Shown here: in pieces, positions 1-9,439 of the stretch
How the letters are laid out: every line of letters starts with the position of its first letter
How positions within the stretch are numbered: the stretch's first letter is position 1
Source of the DNA: Adiantum capillus-veneris
Taxonomy: Eukaryota > Streptophyta > Polypodiopsida > Polypodiales > Pteridaceae
Assembly: GCA_014529385.2 (NCBI GenBank)
Contig: CM043959.1
Span: forward strand, 61,829,753-61,893,752
Direction: 5' to 3'
Length of the DNA stretch: 64,000 bases
Notes under the pieces: generated by a model
Seen by the model: the letters and a program-made list of their open reading frames with translations, nothing else
Told to the model about the DNA's origin: nothing
The model's database searches: none
Program-made: the position numbers and the translations under genes

Positions 1-889
1 ATTCATGGTTGCACACTGCACTAACACTCTCACACTAGTTCAGACAAACCATAACCATGAGTTGAAGAATTTAAGAAATATGTAGGAATATATTGATAAA
101 CATTGGAAACAATTTTTACTTTAAAATGCAATATTTACATGTGTAAAATGCAGAGCAAACAAGTAGTTTACAAGAACTTCATCCAGATCGTACAATACAT
201 GTTAAAAATCTAAGACATTTCAGCATATTTTGAATTTTTAGCTTATATTTTTCACCCTGCACACTCACACTAGTTCAAACAAAGCATACAATGACTTCAA
301 GACTTCACAAAATTGTACAAGATTATATTTTTTCAGGTTGATAGTCATTTTGAATTTAAACTGGTATGTTTATTCGTGTAAAACGCAATAAAAATAAATC
401 ACTCCTAATAAAATTGTTTAGATCATGTTAAAAATTCAAAACAATTCAAAATTTTACAATTCGCTTAAAAAATTAAGCCTCTTCGGAAGATACAGGCATC
501 GTGATATACACATTGTCACTTTTATTTTAGCTCATTTAAAACATTGAAAGTACACAAACCGGACTAGAAAATTACAAAGAACGTCTTGCTCTTTAAAAAG
601 ATAAAAATGAATATTTTCCATGCAAATTGTGTGCATATACTTTCTTACATAGAGTTTAGGTAATGTAGCACTTAAAAAAACGATGATGATTGTTAAGTAA
701 AGCATTTTTTTTAATATGATAAGCTAAAATATATTCTCATAAGAACACTTAAAAACATCAATATCAAACAATTCAAATATTTGTATATGAAATTCTCTTC
801 ATGACCGCGTTACCAACCAAGTATTTCATATACTTAATACTTTAGAAAATGAATTGCACATTACACATACAAATTATATGGAGTTTGTA
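1..889. other. AT-rich sequence without a recognisable gene
   Basis: No open frame of useful length and no recognisable domain on either strand. The only structure I see is a ~28-bp imperfect direct repeat, ACACTCACACTAGTTCA-like, at about 24-53 and 261-288. Runs of A and T are frequent. It is probably decayed mobile DNA continuing from the Gypsy fragment that ends near 890, but nothing in it can be named. Confidence 0.4.
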
Positions 890-972
890 TGGCCGGGTTG
901 ATGACCTGAATACCACTGCATACATTTCTTGCTCATGTGTAGCCCATATCTTTTACGTTCTTTCTTCTTGCA
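890..972 (-). pseudogene. Ty3/Gypsy RNase H remnant, distal half
   Basis: Read on the minus strand, this stretch gives VLMQEERT-stop-KIWATHEQEMYAVV. This matches the Gypsy RNase H segment between the GGVLMQ strand and the ..HEKEMLAVV helix. It carries a stop and diverges after MYAVV. It is the continuation of the fragment at 2315-2916, from which it is separated by the TTAA-flanked element. The glycines before VLMQ lie on the far side of that element. Tat/Athila or other Gypsy lineage cannot be decided from so short a piece. Confidence 0.6.
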
Positions 973-976
973 TTAA

Positions 977-2310
977 CACTTAACACTAGAATGGTAACAG
1001 GACACTTTTGTGTCCTGTTAAGTGACCATTTTTCTTGAATTATTTGAAGAGTATGAAAATGAATTTCTAGGTGCTATATATATCCACAAAGTTGCCTTAT
1101 GAGCTGAAAAAAACCTAGCATGTTTTTTGGAGTATCGATCTCACCATTAACCTTACTCTTGCACAACATTTTTGAACCTAAACTGTGTGAAAAAATGGGT
1201 CCTGTTTTTGGCTTTTTTTCAATTTTAGGCAACTATACCACTCTAAACTTTATGTTTGTCAGGTTTAGATGGCTAGAGGTTAGGCCTTCATAGTTCTCAC
1301 CCTACATGTTTTGATGCTTGTAGGGAGAGCTAAGTGTTAAAATTGAAAGTTATGACCAATTTACAAGAATTGCATAATCCTGTTTTTTCGCCAAAATTAG
1401 CACTTTTGATGATTTTTTTGGTGGCTTTCTTGATATCCAAATTCAATTTTGATAGTGTAAGTGTAATGTATAACATAAATCTAATCTTCCCTAAGTTTTG
1501 GGGGACCTAATATGCTATATAGCATAGTATATGATGATGGTTGAGTTTTTTGATTGCTGAAGAATACGATACATTTTAGAGTAGCAAGTATAACTTTCTC
1601 AATATTGCGAGTTTCGTAGGAAAATTGTTTGTATTTTGTAGGTAGTAACCATATCTAATCATAGACTACAAACTTGGCTAGATATTGAGTAGTTTCTATG
1701 GGTTTCTAGAGTTTATAATGCTAAACCCAGTTTTTTTATGTTTGCTGTATTTAGCACTTTATCATTGCCCCCAAGGTTCCAATTGTAAGAGATCCATTAT
1801 CCTTTTGACATGATCCATGGCTCCTTTTGAATCCAAAGGCCCAAAGGGAACTAAGAAAACATGTATATAGTATCTGTATTGAGCGCGACTATAGCAACTT
1901 TGATGATAGGTCCGCAGAATGGCAAAAATGCAACTTTTTTGTACCTACTTTTTTGCCCAAAAAAAAATTAGTGAGGTAAAAGCAACCATATGTTTTGGTA
2001 ACCAACCCATTGAAGTTAACGGGACATTTTATCTCAGGTCCTACAAAAATCCCCACTCTTATTTATATGCAATCAACCGTACAAAATTGCTGTTTTGGGC
2101 AAAATGCACTGGTCCATAAATTTTGGAGGCTTGTAGTGACCAAGGGATGAGAAAAATTACAAGTTTCTCATTTTTTCCATATGTAGTTGTTATTGAACTA
2201 TAAGCTCATGAAAGGATTTCTCAAAATGAGTGGATCTACTATGGTTTTGGAATTTTTTCCCAAAACCCTGAAAGGACACTTTTATATCCTGTTAGGTTAC
2301 CATTCTAGTG
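977..2310. mobile_element. piggyBac-like non-autonomous element, copy 1
   Basis: The ends are 15-bp perfect inverted repeats, CACTAGAATGGTAAC (984-998) and its complement (2296-2310), flanked by TTAA (973-976 and 2311-2314). A second TTAA at 980-983 arises from a 7-bp duplication, TTAACAC, at the left end. Just inside the left end lies a perfect 10-bp hairpin, AACAGGACAC-TTTT-GTGTCCTGTT (996-1019), and AACAGGA recurs inside the right end. Removing 977-2310 and one TTAA rejoins a Gypsy RNase H reading frame (GGML|MQE). TTAA targeting, precise TTAA duplication and a CNCTAGAA-type terminus are piggyBac superfamily traits. I find no transposase; the longest frame (1919-2119) is unrecognised. A near-identical copy lies at 15159-16475. 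Confidence 0.8.
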
Positions 2311-2314
2311 TTAA

Positions 2315-2916
2315 CATGCCTCCTAAGGCAATGCAGGATGCATCGGTGTGAATTTCGAAGGGTTTATTGAATTCAGGGAGTTTGAGTACTGGCAAGGAGC
2401 ACATCACTTGTTTGATATGCTCAAAATCCTTTTGGGCTTCTTCGGTCCACTTGAATGCTAGTGAACCCTTGGTGGTGTGTAAGGATTTGGTGTAGTAGGA
2501 GTTTTTTCTTGAGTGGTTTTGAGGGTTGGAGGTGTGTCCATGGGTTGAATGATTGGAACAATCACCCCTTTTCCATTTATGTCCAGCATCAGTGGATTCA
2601 TGCCCTTGGCATACAACCCCATCACATACAAGTCATACGAAGCTAGACCGAACATCATATCGTAGGAGTCCATGGGCATGACAATGAAATCCATTCTTGC
2701 CCACCATTCACCTACTTGGATAGCCACGTCGTAGGCCATTGCTCTGTTTGAATCTTCACCTTGGACAAATCCTACTGAGATACTTTGTCCTCCTCCTGGC
2801 TTGGAAGTCCTTAGCCCCAAGCGTTTGGTGCACGACGGTGAGATAAAGTTGTGACTCACTCCAGAGTCGAGCATCGCTAGTTGTGATTGGCCGTTGATCA
2901 TTGTTTTGACATACAT
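2315..2916 (-). pseudogene. Ty3/Gypsy pol fragment: retropepsin fused to RT/RNase H boundary
   Basis: The minus-strand frame 2916-2458 has AMLDSGVSHNFIS, a retropepsin active site (D-S-G), followed by hydrophobic strands ending in MPMDSYDMMFGLASYDL, the RVP_2-type protease fold of Gypsy elements. Beyond 2458 another frame reads FKWTEEAQKDFEHIKQVM and FEIHTDASCIALGGM, the RT connection and first RNase H strand, with the catalytic D-A-S. Most of the RT that should lie between them is missing, so this is an internally deleted copy. The RNase H continues at 890-972 beyond the TTAA-flanked insertion. Confidence 0.75.
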
Positions 2917-3577
2917 GTTTGGGATTGGTTTTATGTGTGCCGCCAGGCAGTGTAGGGAAGCTTTGATGGCTCCTCCACGAACTGCTCCTTCAGTCGTCTC
3001 CTTGGGTCCACTTTCTGTTTATTGCTCTGTGATTTCGGTGATTTGCACTTGAGACGTTCCTGCTCTGTCCCCGTTAGACTCATTATCCAAAGCGGAGTGA
3101 GCTCGAGATAGAATGCATCTAGCACATATACATCAATTAGCCACGTTATCAACCTAGTGCCAACCGAATCTAAGGAGAAATAATGTCTTGCATACAAGAA
3201 TCATATAGCCACGTTACCAATTGATGACCATATGTTTTTTGGAAAGGGAAAGGGAAGTTGACTCACCATAAGGATACTATATTTGCCGCGTTCCTGACGT
3301 AGTACCCAGACAGTAAGCCAATACTTACCACAAGGACACCACTTCCCTGTGTTATCGAGGTGATGCCCCCGTGAGTGGTAAGACACTGTTCTATAGAACA
3401 GATTACGCACACACTCCTAGGGTGTAGTAAGGTACCTTATGACTATCCTGCAATACGATAAAAGGCACCCTCCCACACAACACATACACATATGCACACA
3501 CACAACACATACCCCGGTCATGTGGTCCTATACTCTGCTGCTGCCGTGCACTGTGACGCAGAGCATGCTCCCACATG

Positions 3578-3579
<2 letters not shown>
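2917..3579. other. Gypsy leader remnant and anonymous sequence
   Basis: The first ~280 bases continue the Gypsy coding strand upstream of the protease (minus-strand frame reading AAHIKPIPNMYVK just before it). A charged frame at 2931-3197 may be gag-derived. From 3200 to 3579 I see no domain, only short frames and a CA-rich run leading into the microsatellite. No LTR boundary could be fixed here. Confidence 0.35.

Positions 3580-3661
<82 letters not shown>
3580..3661. repeat. Compound microsatellite (CT)n(CA)n
   Basis: About 25 CT units (3581-3630) followed directly by about 15 CA units (3631-3661). Frames across it give only Ser-Leu or Thr-His runs and are not genes. The element end at 48905-49300 also carries GA/CA runs next to its GC-rich subterminal region, so the microsatellite probably belongs to the same hAT family. 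Confidence 0.95.
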
Positions 3662-3665
<4 letters not shown>

Positions 3666-3689
3666 ACAAAAGACGGCTTAAGAAAAAAC

Positions 3690-3955
3690 ACCCAAGCAGC
3701 ATTGATTGGTGTCCTATATATATTATTTTGCAGCCCCGCCGAGATTCTTGGATTTAGCGATAGGCCCGCAGGGAAAACCGAAAAACCCGGCGGGCCCGTA
3801 GTGAAAATTGGAATTCCCGGGGGGCTTTTTGGGGGTTTCAAGGTTACCCTAAAGTGGCTTCTTTGTGATCAAGTTAAGTGTGATTATATAAATGTGTAAA
3901 TAAGACCTTGTGATCACACAAAATTTGTGGTAATGACATAAACATTCAATCTCTG
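3690..3955. mobile_element. One end of a hAT-type element (same family as 48905-51490)
   Basis: This segment aligns by eye with the reverse complement of 48905-49150. It has the same order of GC-rich blocks (cccggcgggccc, then a GGGGGCTTTTTGGGGGTTTC stretch), then TTGTGATCA-type and ACCTTGTGATCACACAAA motifs, then the terminus ATTCAATCTCTG. In the better copy the end is AATCCCTG, the complement of a hAT-like CAGGGATT terminus. The 8 bases after 3955 are AAGACAAG. No matching opposite end was found to the left, so the copy appears truncated. Confidence 0.6.
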
Positions 3956-5119
3956 AAGACAAGATTTAAACTTAGAAAGTCTGGAGGAGAGGCACATGTC
4001 ATAATAGTTGGGGAATCTGCAGTTGAAAAGCCAAATATAACCAAAGCACGTTTTTCAGTTTTGGTGAGGTTTAGAATGCAATTGGAGTAGTGAAAGAATA
4101 TGTGGAGCAACAAACAATGGATTTTACTTTAGTGGAGAGGAAGAATAAGAGACTGAAGAAGCACTTAAAGAAAATAAAGTTCAAACTGAAGAAGCAATTT
4201 TGTAGAGGAAAGTTTAGGAATTAATTGAAAGTCAAGAGTTTATGCAGAAGGAGTCAGCCTCATATAAGCAACTGGTAGTATACAAACAAAATAGTTCAGC
4301 CAGAATTGTTGAACTATTCAGCCAGAATTGTTGAATGGAGAGATGGGTGATTAAGTGTCTTGTAGGGCCAATTAACTGAAATGAAAACTTTGAATGCTAC
4401 ACATGAAAGCAGTAATAGGGTTTTATTGAACAGAGCTATAGCATGCAGAAGAGTGGAAGAAAAGATTAGGCAAATGGCATAAGAAGAGCTAGATTGAGAG
4501 GGCTCGTATTTGGCTTCAATTGATGTGGATAAAATGAAGATTGAGGTAATAGAGTATATGAAAGGATTGTGGGAGCAGATCAAACTCAGAATGTGTGATG
4601 TGGTTAGTAAACCATATTAGATTTTTGCAGAAGAAGAATCCAAAGAGGAGTTTGTTTGTGCAGAGGCAATATGATGAACTGAAGAAGAAGTATGAGGAAT
4701 TGCAAAAGAAGTTGGAGCAGTAGAAACATCATCAACCTAAACAACTGCATACTCAAAGTGATACTGTAATGCTACATAGAACTGAAACTGAAGTTCAAGA
4801 ACAGTTAACATCAAATGTAATCACAGTTCGAATTGTAGTTACAGATGAAGAAGCAGATGTTGCAGGTGGAGAAAAACAGTTTAAAGATCCAGTATTGTCT
4901 ATTGTGGATGAGACACTCAGTGAAGAAGATGCTGAAGTTCCAATGAAAGCACCTGAAAATGAGGTGGATGCAAGAATCACTGGAGAGAACAACACAACTA
5001 CCAACCAGGATGAATATGCAAACGAGTAGTAGGATCATCTTAAAGAGTAGGCTGATTTTAATGAAGGAATTGTGGGTCCTCACAATGTTTGAGAAACATT
5101 TCCCACCAGGAGTGCGAGG
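3956..5119 (+). pseudogene. Decayed internal region of an LTR retroelement, coiled-coil-like
   Basis: The plus-strand translation is rich in Lys, Glu and Gln with several stops (for example KKYEELQKKLEQ near 4690-4720), and has one open frame at 4769-5029 of acidic composition. No RT, integrase or protease is visible. It lies directly upstream of a TG..CA repeat at 5120-5511 and so looks like the 3' internal part of a non-autonomous or badly decayed element. A 22-bp tandem duplication (TTCAGCCAGAATTGTTGAA) occurs at about 4292-4335. Confidence 0.35.
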
Positions 5120-5511
5120 TGTTAGTGCCTGCTGTGTCAAGGCACTTAATTTTTTATTGTAACTAAGTCTTAGATTTAAGACTTAGGGGTTTGTTTACTC
5201 AAGGACTTTATGTCTAGGTAGTTTTAAAACATTCAAATAGTCATATGGCATGTAGTAGTTTTTACAAGTAAGCAACGGGCAGTTGGTAGTTGGTTCTCCT
5301 TCCTGTTAGTGTTTTTTGATATTTTTGGGAATGTAATGGACTTTGATGATGAATACAGGGTAGAGCAATTCTTTCTCTTGCTTAGCCATGGTCTCTTGTG
5401 TTCACACAGTTTGCAATTTTCATGGTATAATGTGCAGTCACCTGTAGTCAATTTCTTGTACTATATATGTGGTGTGCATTAAATATCTATTAGGACTGTA
5501 AACCCCTAACA
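5120..5511 (+). repeat. LTR (probably 3' LTR)
   Basis: The segment begins TGTTAG and ends CTAACA, a 6-bp inverted end typical of LTRs, and is 392 bp long. Purine-rich AGGAGTGCGAGG precedes it. It contains a palindrome-like TAAGTCTTAGATTTAAGACTTA at 5165-5188. The flanking pentamers (CGAGG, TCTTT) differ, so it is not a simple solo LTR. The upstream internal sequence fits a 3' LTR in plus orientation. Immediately to the right, a hAT transposase frame is cut off, so the LTR element probably inserted into that gene. Confidence 0.5.
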
Positions 5512-5512
5512 T

Positions 5513-6984
5513 CTTTTAACTTGCAAGAGTCTTTATGCATGTACCAATACACTCGTCCAAATATAGAGGCTTCTTTGTTCACTAATCGTATCAGGTGACT
5601 GAAGGGCTCTGTGATAGTAACAATTTTATCTATATTTCTCCAAAAAACAGGAGAGTTTACAAGTTGGTAGCATCTGGAAGTAGCCGGCATATACTTGGGA
5701 TATTTATCAAGCCAAACATCCCATCCTTCATCTTTCACTTTTTCAACAAGGACTGCTTTAACCTACTGTAGTCTAGAGAGAATGTAATACGTTGTCAAAA
5801 AACGAGTCACATAAGAACTCTGTAAATTTTTGGTTGTGAACTTTGTTCTAAATAGTGCGTAAGAAAATGAATGCTCTCTTATAAAATTGACCAAGTGGTT
5901 TGCATCTAGAAGAGTTTTCTTAATAGAAGAAACTTTTCCAAAGTCCTTCAAGATTAGATTCAAAGTGTGGACAGAGCACATGGAACCAATGTAATCTCTG
6001 GATACTTTGCTTCATTTGATTTTCCAACTGCTTTGTAGTAGATGAATTATCTATGACAATGGCTATCCAATTTTTAGGCCTCCCTTCTCATCTGATCAAA
6101 CACTCATATACACTAGCAATAAATCCACTAGTTTTCTCTTTCAGGGGTGTGTCGATTGCTTCTAGAAATATGGATCCTCTTGGACAAATCAACATCACAT
6201 AAATCAATGGTTTCTTCTAACAATTTGTACAACCATCTAGAGCGATTGTGCATCCATACTATGGCACATAATCAAGAGTTTTGCACTTTAAAATTTTCTT
6301 TGATGTAGATTTCACTTTATCTAAATATGTTGCATGCATCTTATCGTAATCAGGTACCACAAAACCCTTCTTCACTGTGCTCATTAAAGCATCTTTGTAA
6401 ATAGGATTTCAAATGACGTCAAAGGATTTCCACATGCAACAAATGATTGTGTCCACTTAAGATGGAGTTCAAGCAACCATTGTTTGTCAAATGTATGATA
6501 CAAAGTAGAACCACTTGGTGCAGGTTCTCCTCCAGTACATGCTTCACTTCGGCTTATGTTAGCAGAACTTGCGGTGGTATTAGAGCTACAAGCCCCAACA
6601 AACGATGAATGCCACCCTCTTTGATTATAAGTAGGGGTCAAGGGACGGTTTTGACAATTCTCAAGTGTGATCTCCGCGTCCCTAGCCATAGATGGAGCCA
6701 TCATTTTGGGACCAACAATTTTTTTTCCCTCAAGATGTACTCTCTTTTTCCTAAGCGCCCACTTAGGAAATGTTTCTTCAATACCTCTAGCGGGGGTTTT
6801 GCAATCTGCCACATTTCCAAGAATTTTGAACACTTTCTTTTATCCTGTGTGCATTTCTGCTAAAATGATGTCCGCAGGACTTACACCTCAACTTTGATAT
6901 AGTCTTTCCACTGAACAATTCCTCTACATAGATCCACTCATATCCTTTCACCATCTTTTTGAGATTTGCAAACTCAAACAACAC
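5513..6984 (-). pseudogene. hAT-type transposase (BED finger + DUF659-like), broken
   Basis: Minus-strand order. 6984-6787 has a BED-type zinc finger pattern (ISKLRCKSCGHHFSR.AHRIKE). 6833-6384 is a basic, Ser-rich linker. 6360-5990 contains DUF659-like pieces (IAIVIDNSSTTKQ; LICPRGS-like). 5981-5763 has MCSVHTLNLILKDFGKVSSIKKT..., and 5738-5513 has SPVFWRNIDKI..PFSHLIRLV...GRVYWYM. These are the successive blocks of plant hAT-like transposases in which DUF659 precedes the C-terminal dimerisation domain. The hATC domain is absent because the frame stops at the LTR at 5511. Several frameshifts make it non-functional. No terminal repeats were located. Confidence 0.75.
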
Positions 6985-7104
6985 TATTTACAAAATACAC
7001 ACTTAAAATTGGACTCTCATACCATTTACATTACTATATTCGTGATCATTTTCAAAAAAAGAAAAATTTCAACCTCTTTAAATTCTATATACCAAAAATA
7101 ATTC
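6985..7104. other. AT-rich spacer upstream of the hAT transposase
   Basis: Short AT-rich segment between the first hAT transposase exon and the 64-bp array. Nothing recognisable. Confidence 0.3.
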
Positions 7105-7660
7105 TTTTTCCAGTGTGAGCTTTCACTCTGCACCTGAATCATGATAATATATCTCTTAATCTATCTCAATAACTTACAACTGTGAGTAAACTCTACACAA
7201 AACAAGTTATCTTTAAATATCCTACCTTAATTACCTCCAAGCGTGTGTGTAACTCTACATATGGCAGGCAATCATAATTGACTACTTATTTAAATCTCTT
7301 CTAGGTGTGAGAATACCTCTACACAAAGTAAGAGATTATTATTTAACCTACCTACATTGCCTCCAAAGTGAGTATTACTCTACACATGATAGACAACCAT
7401 TAGATAAATCTAGCCTAAGTTACTTCTAGGTGTGAACATAGTCCAACACAAAGCAAGTAACTACTAACTTTAATTATCTAGGTTAAGGTACTTCTACGTG
7501 TGAACATAGTTCAGAACAAAGCACGTAACTGCTATCTTTAACTATCCTAAATCACTTCCAAGTGTGAGTTTCCTCTACTCAAGGCAAGCAGCTACTAACT
7601 ACTCTACTTAATTTACCTCCGAGTGTGAGATATCCTCCATACAAATCAGGTAAATTTTAA
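7105..7660. repeat. Degenerate ~64-bp tandem array
   Basis: A motif of the form ACCTCCAAGTGTGAG..CTCTACACAAGCAAG recurs about nine times, with GTGTGAG-like cores near 7116, 7182, 7240, 7305, 7370, 7430, 7498, 7562 and 7623, a spacing of about 58-68 bp. Units are diverged from one another. Because it lies just upstream (minus strand) of the hAT transposase, it may be that element's subterminal repeat region, though this is not proved. Confidence 0.6.
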
Positions 7661-7704
7661 ACTCAAAACTCCATAAACTTAATAAGACAGTTAAATCTAT
7701 ATGT

Positions 7705-7869
7705 TGTTGATCAGGAGCACAGACGAGAGAGAAGAAGAGGGTGGAGGAGACAAGCCACGAGATATACAACCCCAAGAGTGTACATACTCATACACTAGAC
7801 ATGTACATATAGTAAGGACCTATGGTTAGGGAGCTATATATAGCACATTCTATATATATAGCTCCAACA
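7705..7869 (-). repeat. 3' LTR of T1
   Basis: 165 bp, plus-strand form TGTTGATC...CTCCAACA. Its first 45 bp recur at 11587-11631 next to the primer-binding site, which identifies it as an LTR. On the minus strand it is preceded by the purine tract GTTTGAGTGGGGG (7870-7882). Confidence 0.8.
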
Positions 7870-7894
7870 CCCCCACTCAAACAAGGGTCCCTAA

Positions 7895-7939
7895 CTGTGG
7901 ATGAAAAAACCCTTGGGGGTTGAAGGGAAAAATCCACAG
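7895..7939 (-). promoter_or_regulatory. Conserved stem-loop next to the T1 polypurine tract
   Basis: A 45-nt imperfect palindrome: outer stem CTGTGGAT / ATCCACAG, a T-rich bulge, inner stem CCCTT / AAGGG and a C-rich loop. It sits 25 nt upstream of the 3' LTR. The same structure at the same distance is found in T2 (43301-43345), where one outer A-U pair is a G-U pair. Function unknown; packaging, priming or 3'-end formation are possible. Confidence 0.6.
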
Positions 7940-8217
7940 CACTATATATGCACACCGCTTGATTGATCATAAAGTGAAGATTTACATATGTATTGGCTTC
8001 AGCAGCTACATCACTCCCTTGTTACAACGGCTTCAGGAGCTACTTGCTACAACGGTTTGCAATGCCCATCATGAGACAACATAGAGACGCACAAAATACA
8101 AAATGCCAATGCATATCACATGTGCATATATATGTATGCAAAGCTAGTATATAAATGACATATAAACTTCAACAAGTATCCCTATTTAGGATTGCGTTGA
8201 TAATAGAGCACTGAGCT
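7940..8217. other. T1 interior, non-coding
   Basis: AT-rich interior of T1 between the stem-loop and the tandem array. No frame or motif recognised. Confidence 0.4.
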
Positions 8218-8893
8218 CACATGTCTATAAAGAGGAAAATTTTTGTAATAAGTACACAACGAGTCTCCACTGAGGACAAGATGATGTCCATAACAAGACG
8301 ATGTTTTGCACAAAGCTCATAAATAGCTTCTCAATCCGTAATGGAGCACCGAGCTCATAAACAACTTCTCAATCCGTTATGGAGCACCGAGCTCACATGT
8401 CAATAACAAGGACCATTTTTGAAATAAGTACACAACAAGTCTGTAATGAGGACAAGATGATGTCCATAACAAGAACAAGACGATGTTTTGCACCGAGCTC
8501 ATAAATAGCTTCTCAATGTGTAATGGAGCACCGAGCTCATAAACAGCTTCTCAATCCGTAATGGAGCACCGAGCTCACATGTCAATAACAAGGACAATTT
8601 TTGGAGTAAGTACACAACGAGTCTGTAATGAAGACAAGATGATGTCCATAATAAGAACAAGACGATGTTTCGCACCGAGCTCATAAATAGCTTCTCAACC
8701 CGTAATGGAGCATCGAGCTCACATGTCAATAACAAGGATAATTTTTGGAATAAGTCCGCAGCGATTCTGTAACGAAGACAAGATGATGTCCATAATAAGA
8801 ACAAGACGATGTTTTGCATCGAGTTCATAAATAGCTTCTCAATCCGTAATGGAGCGTCGAGCTCATAAACAGCTTCTCAATCCATAATGGAGC
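8218..8893. repeat. Tandem array in T1, ~155-180-bp unit
   Basis: About four units, each running from CTCACATGTC through CAATTTTTGGAATAAGTACACAACGAGTCTG-like sequence, GACAAGATGATGTCCATAA and several GCACCGAGCTCATAAA/AGCTTCTCAATCCGTAATGG subrepeats. Unit starts are near 8218, 8393, 8575, 8729 and 8890. The 109-residue minus-strand frame here is an internally repeated artefact of the array, not a gene. Confidence 0.85.
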
Positions 8894-9439
8894 ACATGTC
8901 AATAACAAGGACAATTTTTTGGAAAAAGTACACAATGAGCACCTCGCACATACTTTCTGTCCTGCACATCAATCTCCCCTACTTCAGCTCTCCATGGATC
9001 AAGATAAGTGTCAGAGGTTACCCTCCCAAAAAAAAAACACATAAAAAGAAACTGGTTTGGTTCTTTCCGCATTGAGGTCTTCCTCTGTGTGATCAATTCT
9101 TCGTCCTGTGTGGGATGTGAATATGGAACACGGCATTCACGAAACCCACAAAATAACTCTGCACGAATATCTTTTAGGGTTTCTATATTTACAGGTTCTG
9201 TTTCCACAAACTAGTATAGCCATCAATCGTGGGAATGATAAATTTTCCTGTGAGCAGACAAACTGCAGGAAGAGTGCAATAGGCGAGAAGAGGAAGGGAT
9301 GTCAATAGATAGACAATGGTATTGATGTAAACAAGGCGCTCAAGACACTTCAGACAAGTTCCATACCCGTACCCAATTGATCCATCAGGTTGATTGGTAC
9401 AGAACCCTCAAACGCAGGGCTTCGTGGCATGCAATAAAT
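8894..9439. other. T1 interior downstream of the captured gene
   Basis: No recognisable product in either direction. It lies 3' (minus strand) of the LC8 copy and could be that gene's former 3' untranslated region or later exon sequence. Frames up to ~100 residues are present but overlap and look like chance. Confidence 0.35.

Noticed and set aside
3290-3345. GTAAGTATTGG on the minus strand as a splice donor of a host gene
   Set aside because: No flanking exon with coding character and no matching acceptor could be found.
3403-3841. Open frames of Ser-Leu, Thr-His or Arg-Glu repeats
   Set aside because: They are produced by the CT/CA microsatellite on both strands and have no domain.
8499-8828. 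109-codon frame with repeated LLLWTSSCL
   Set aside because: Encoded by the T1 tandem array; unit lengths vary and break the frame elsewhere.
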